Below, piece by piece: positions 15,150 to 15,739 of a stretch of DNA of 15,739 nt (its first letter is position 1; every line of letters starts with the position of its first letter). Below the pieces are notes generated by a model that was given only the letters and a program-made list of their open reading frames with translations, had not been told where the DNA came from and ran no database searches. The translations under genes and the position numbers were made by a program. Where the stretch lies: contig JANXXW010000038.1 of NCBI GenBank assembly GCA_025350425.1, forward strand, positions 1 to 15,739, in the 5' to 3' direction. This DNA comes from Rhodospirillales bacterium (GTDB lineage Bacteria; Pseudomonadota; Alphaproteobacteria; Acetobacterales; Acetobacteraceae).

Positions 15150-15739
15150 TTAACGAAGTGCGCGCGCGAGAAAGCCAAGCAGGTCTTCTGCAATAAGCCC
15201 GCGTCCGGCGAGCTGCCCGGCACGGCCGTGCACCCATACGCCAGCGCAGGAGGCCTCCCACGGTGCCATATCTTGCGCCAGCAGCCCCGTGACGATGCCG
15301 GCCAGTACGTCGCCAGAGCCTGCGGTGGCCAGCCAGGGCGGCGCGTTGTCGTTGATCGCAACCCGCCCGTCCGGCGCGGCGATGATGGTGTCGGCGCCTT
15401 TCAACAGCACCACGGCGCCTGTGATGGCGGCGGCTGCGCGCACTGCGGCAACGCGATCGACGCCGGGTGCCCCGAACACGCGGGTGAACTCCCCGGCATG
15501 GGGGGTCAGGACGGCGGCGCCGCGCAGACGCTCAGGCGTGCCCGCACAGACGGTCAGTCCGTCCGCGTCCACTACGACGCAGCGCCCGCTCGCCAGTAAC
15601 ACGGGGAGCGCCGCGCGAGCGGCATCGGCGCCAAGGCCCGGTCCGCATAGCCATGCGTTCCGCCTGGTGTCCTCGAGTTGAGTTGCGAGCGGTTGGTCGT
15701 CCACGATGGTGCCTGGTTCTCCCGCGCGGTAGATCGCCC
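15150..15739 (-). CDS. nnrD: ADP-dependent NAD(P)H-hydrate dehydratase domain, 5' partial
   Basis: Repairs hydrated NAD(P)H by dehydration at the expense of ADP or ATP. Visible YjeF C-terminal (ribokinase-like) motifs are GPGLG near the left part, VVDADGLT, LTPHAGEFTRVFG, VVLLKGADTIIAAPDG and the nucleotide-binding ATAGSGDVLAGIVTGLL, followed by an AGVWVHGRAGQLA helix. The frame is open to the window edge (AIYRAGEPGTIVDD reads on upstream of the internal GTG at 15704), so the real start lies outside. In many bacteria this domain is fused behind an epimerase domain, which would then be beyond the window. It ends with TAA 33 bases before the decarboxylase gene and may head the same transcript. 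Catalytic Asp in GSGD is present. Confidence 0.92.
   Translation of the reverse strand, partial: AIYRAGEPGTIVDDQPLATQLEDTRRNAWLCGPGLGADAARAALPVLLASGRCVVVDADGLTVCAGTPERLRGAAVLTPHAGEFTRVFGAPGVDRVAAVRAAAAITGAVVLLKGADTIIAAPDGRVAINDNAPPWLATAGSGDVLAGIVTGLLAQDMAPWEASCAGVWVHGRAGQLAGRGLIAEDLLGFLARALR

Overview
The window reads as chromosomal DNA of a GC-rich alphaproteobacterium, most likely of the Rhodospirillales/Acetobacteraceae type. This is inferred from the conserved dac-tmk-holB-metG-tatD-MBL gene order, the codon use and the look of the proteins; no rRNA or tRNA is present to confirm it.

Left part (1-7792, + strand): a tightly packed seven-gene run. It starts with a DD-carboxypeptidase cut off by the window edge, then thymidylate kinase (TTG start), DNA polymerase III delta' subunit, a zinc-free type of methionyl-tRNA synthetase, a TatD-type metal hydrolase, a PhnP-like metallo-beta-lactamase-fold hydrolase and a Kup potassium transporter. 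Neighbours overlap by 1-4 bases or are separated by 0-7 bases, so this is almost certainly one operon. Then, after a 179-base gap, comes an orphan single-domain response regulator (7972-8358) with a TTG start and a good ribosome binding site.

Middle (about 8359-13249): accessory DNA with scars at both ends. On the left lie an internally deleted IS3-family element (start of orfA joined to the end of orfB) and a frameshifted 3' end of a chromate transporter gene. On the right lies the decayed C-terminal coding part of a serine recombinase, with an internal stop. Between the scars is an intact minus-strand operon: a NitT/TauT-type substrate-binding protein, its permease, its ATPase and an alpha/beta hydrolase. 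The arrangement suggests import of a small organic compound followed by ester or lactone-type hydrolysis, but the substrate cannot be read from the sequence.

Right part (13250-15739, - strand): the C-terminal domain of an NAD(P)H-hydrate dehydratase (5' end beyond the window), then malonyl-CoA decarboxylase, then a DUF3830 cyclophilin-like protein that starts one base after the decarboxylase stop. A strong hairpin follows the DUF3830 gene.

I found no CRISPR array, no tRNA or rRNA and no defence system. The observations most worth following are the decarboxylase-DUF3830 coupling, the transporter-hydrolase cassette bounded by decayed mobile-element debris, and the three layers of pseudogene debris.
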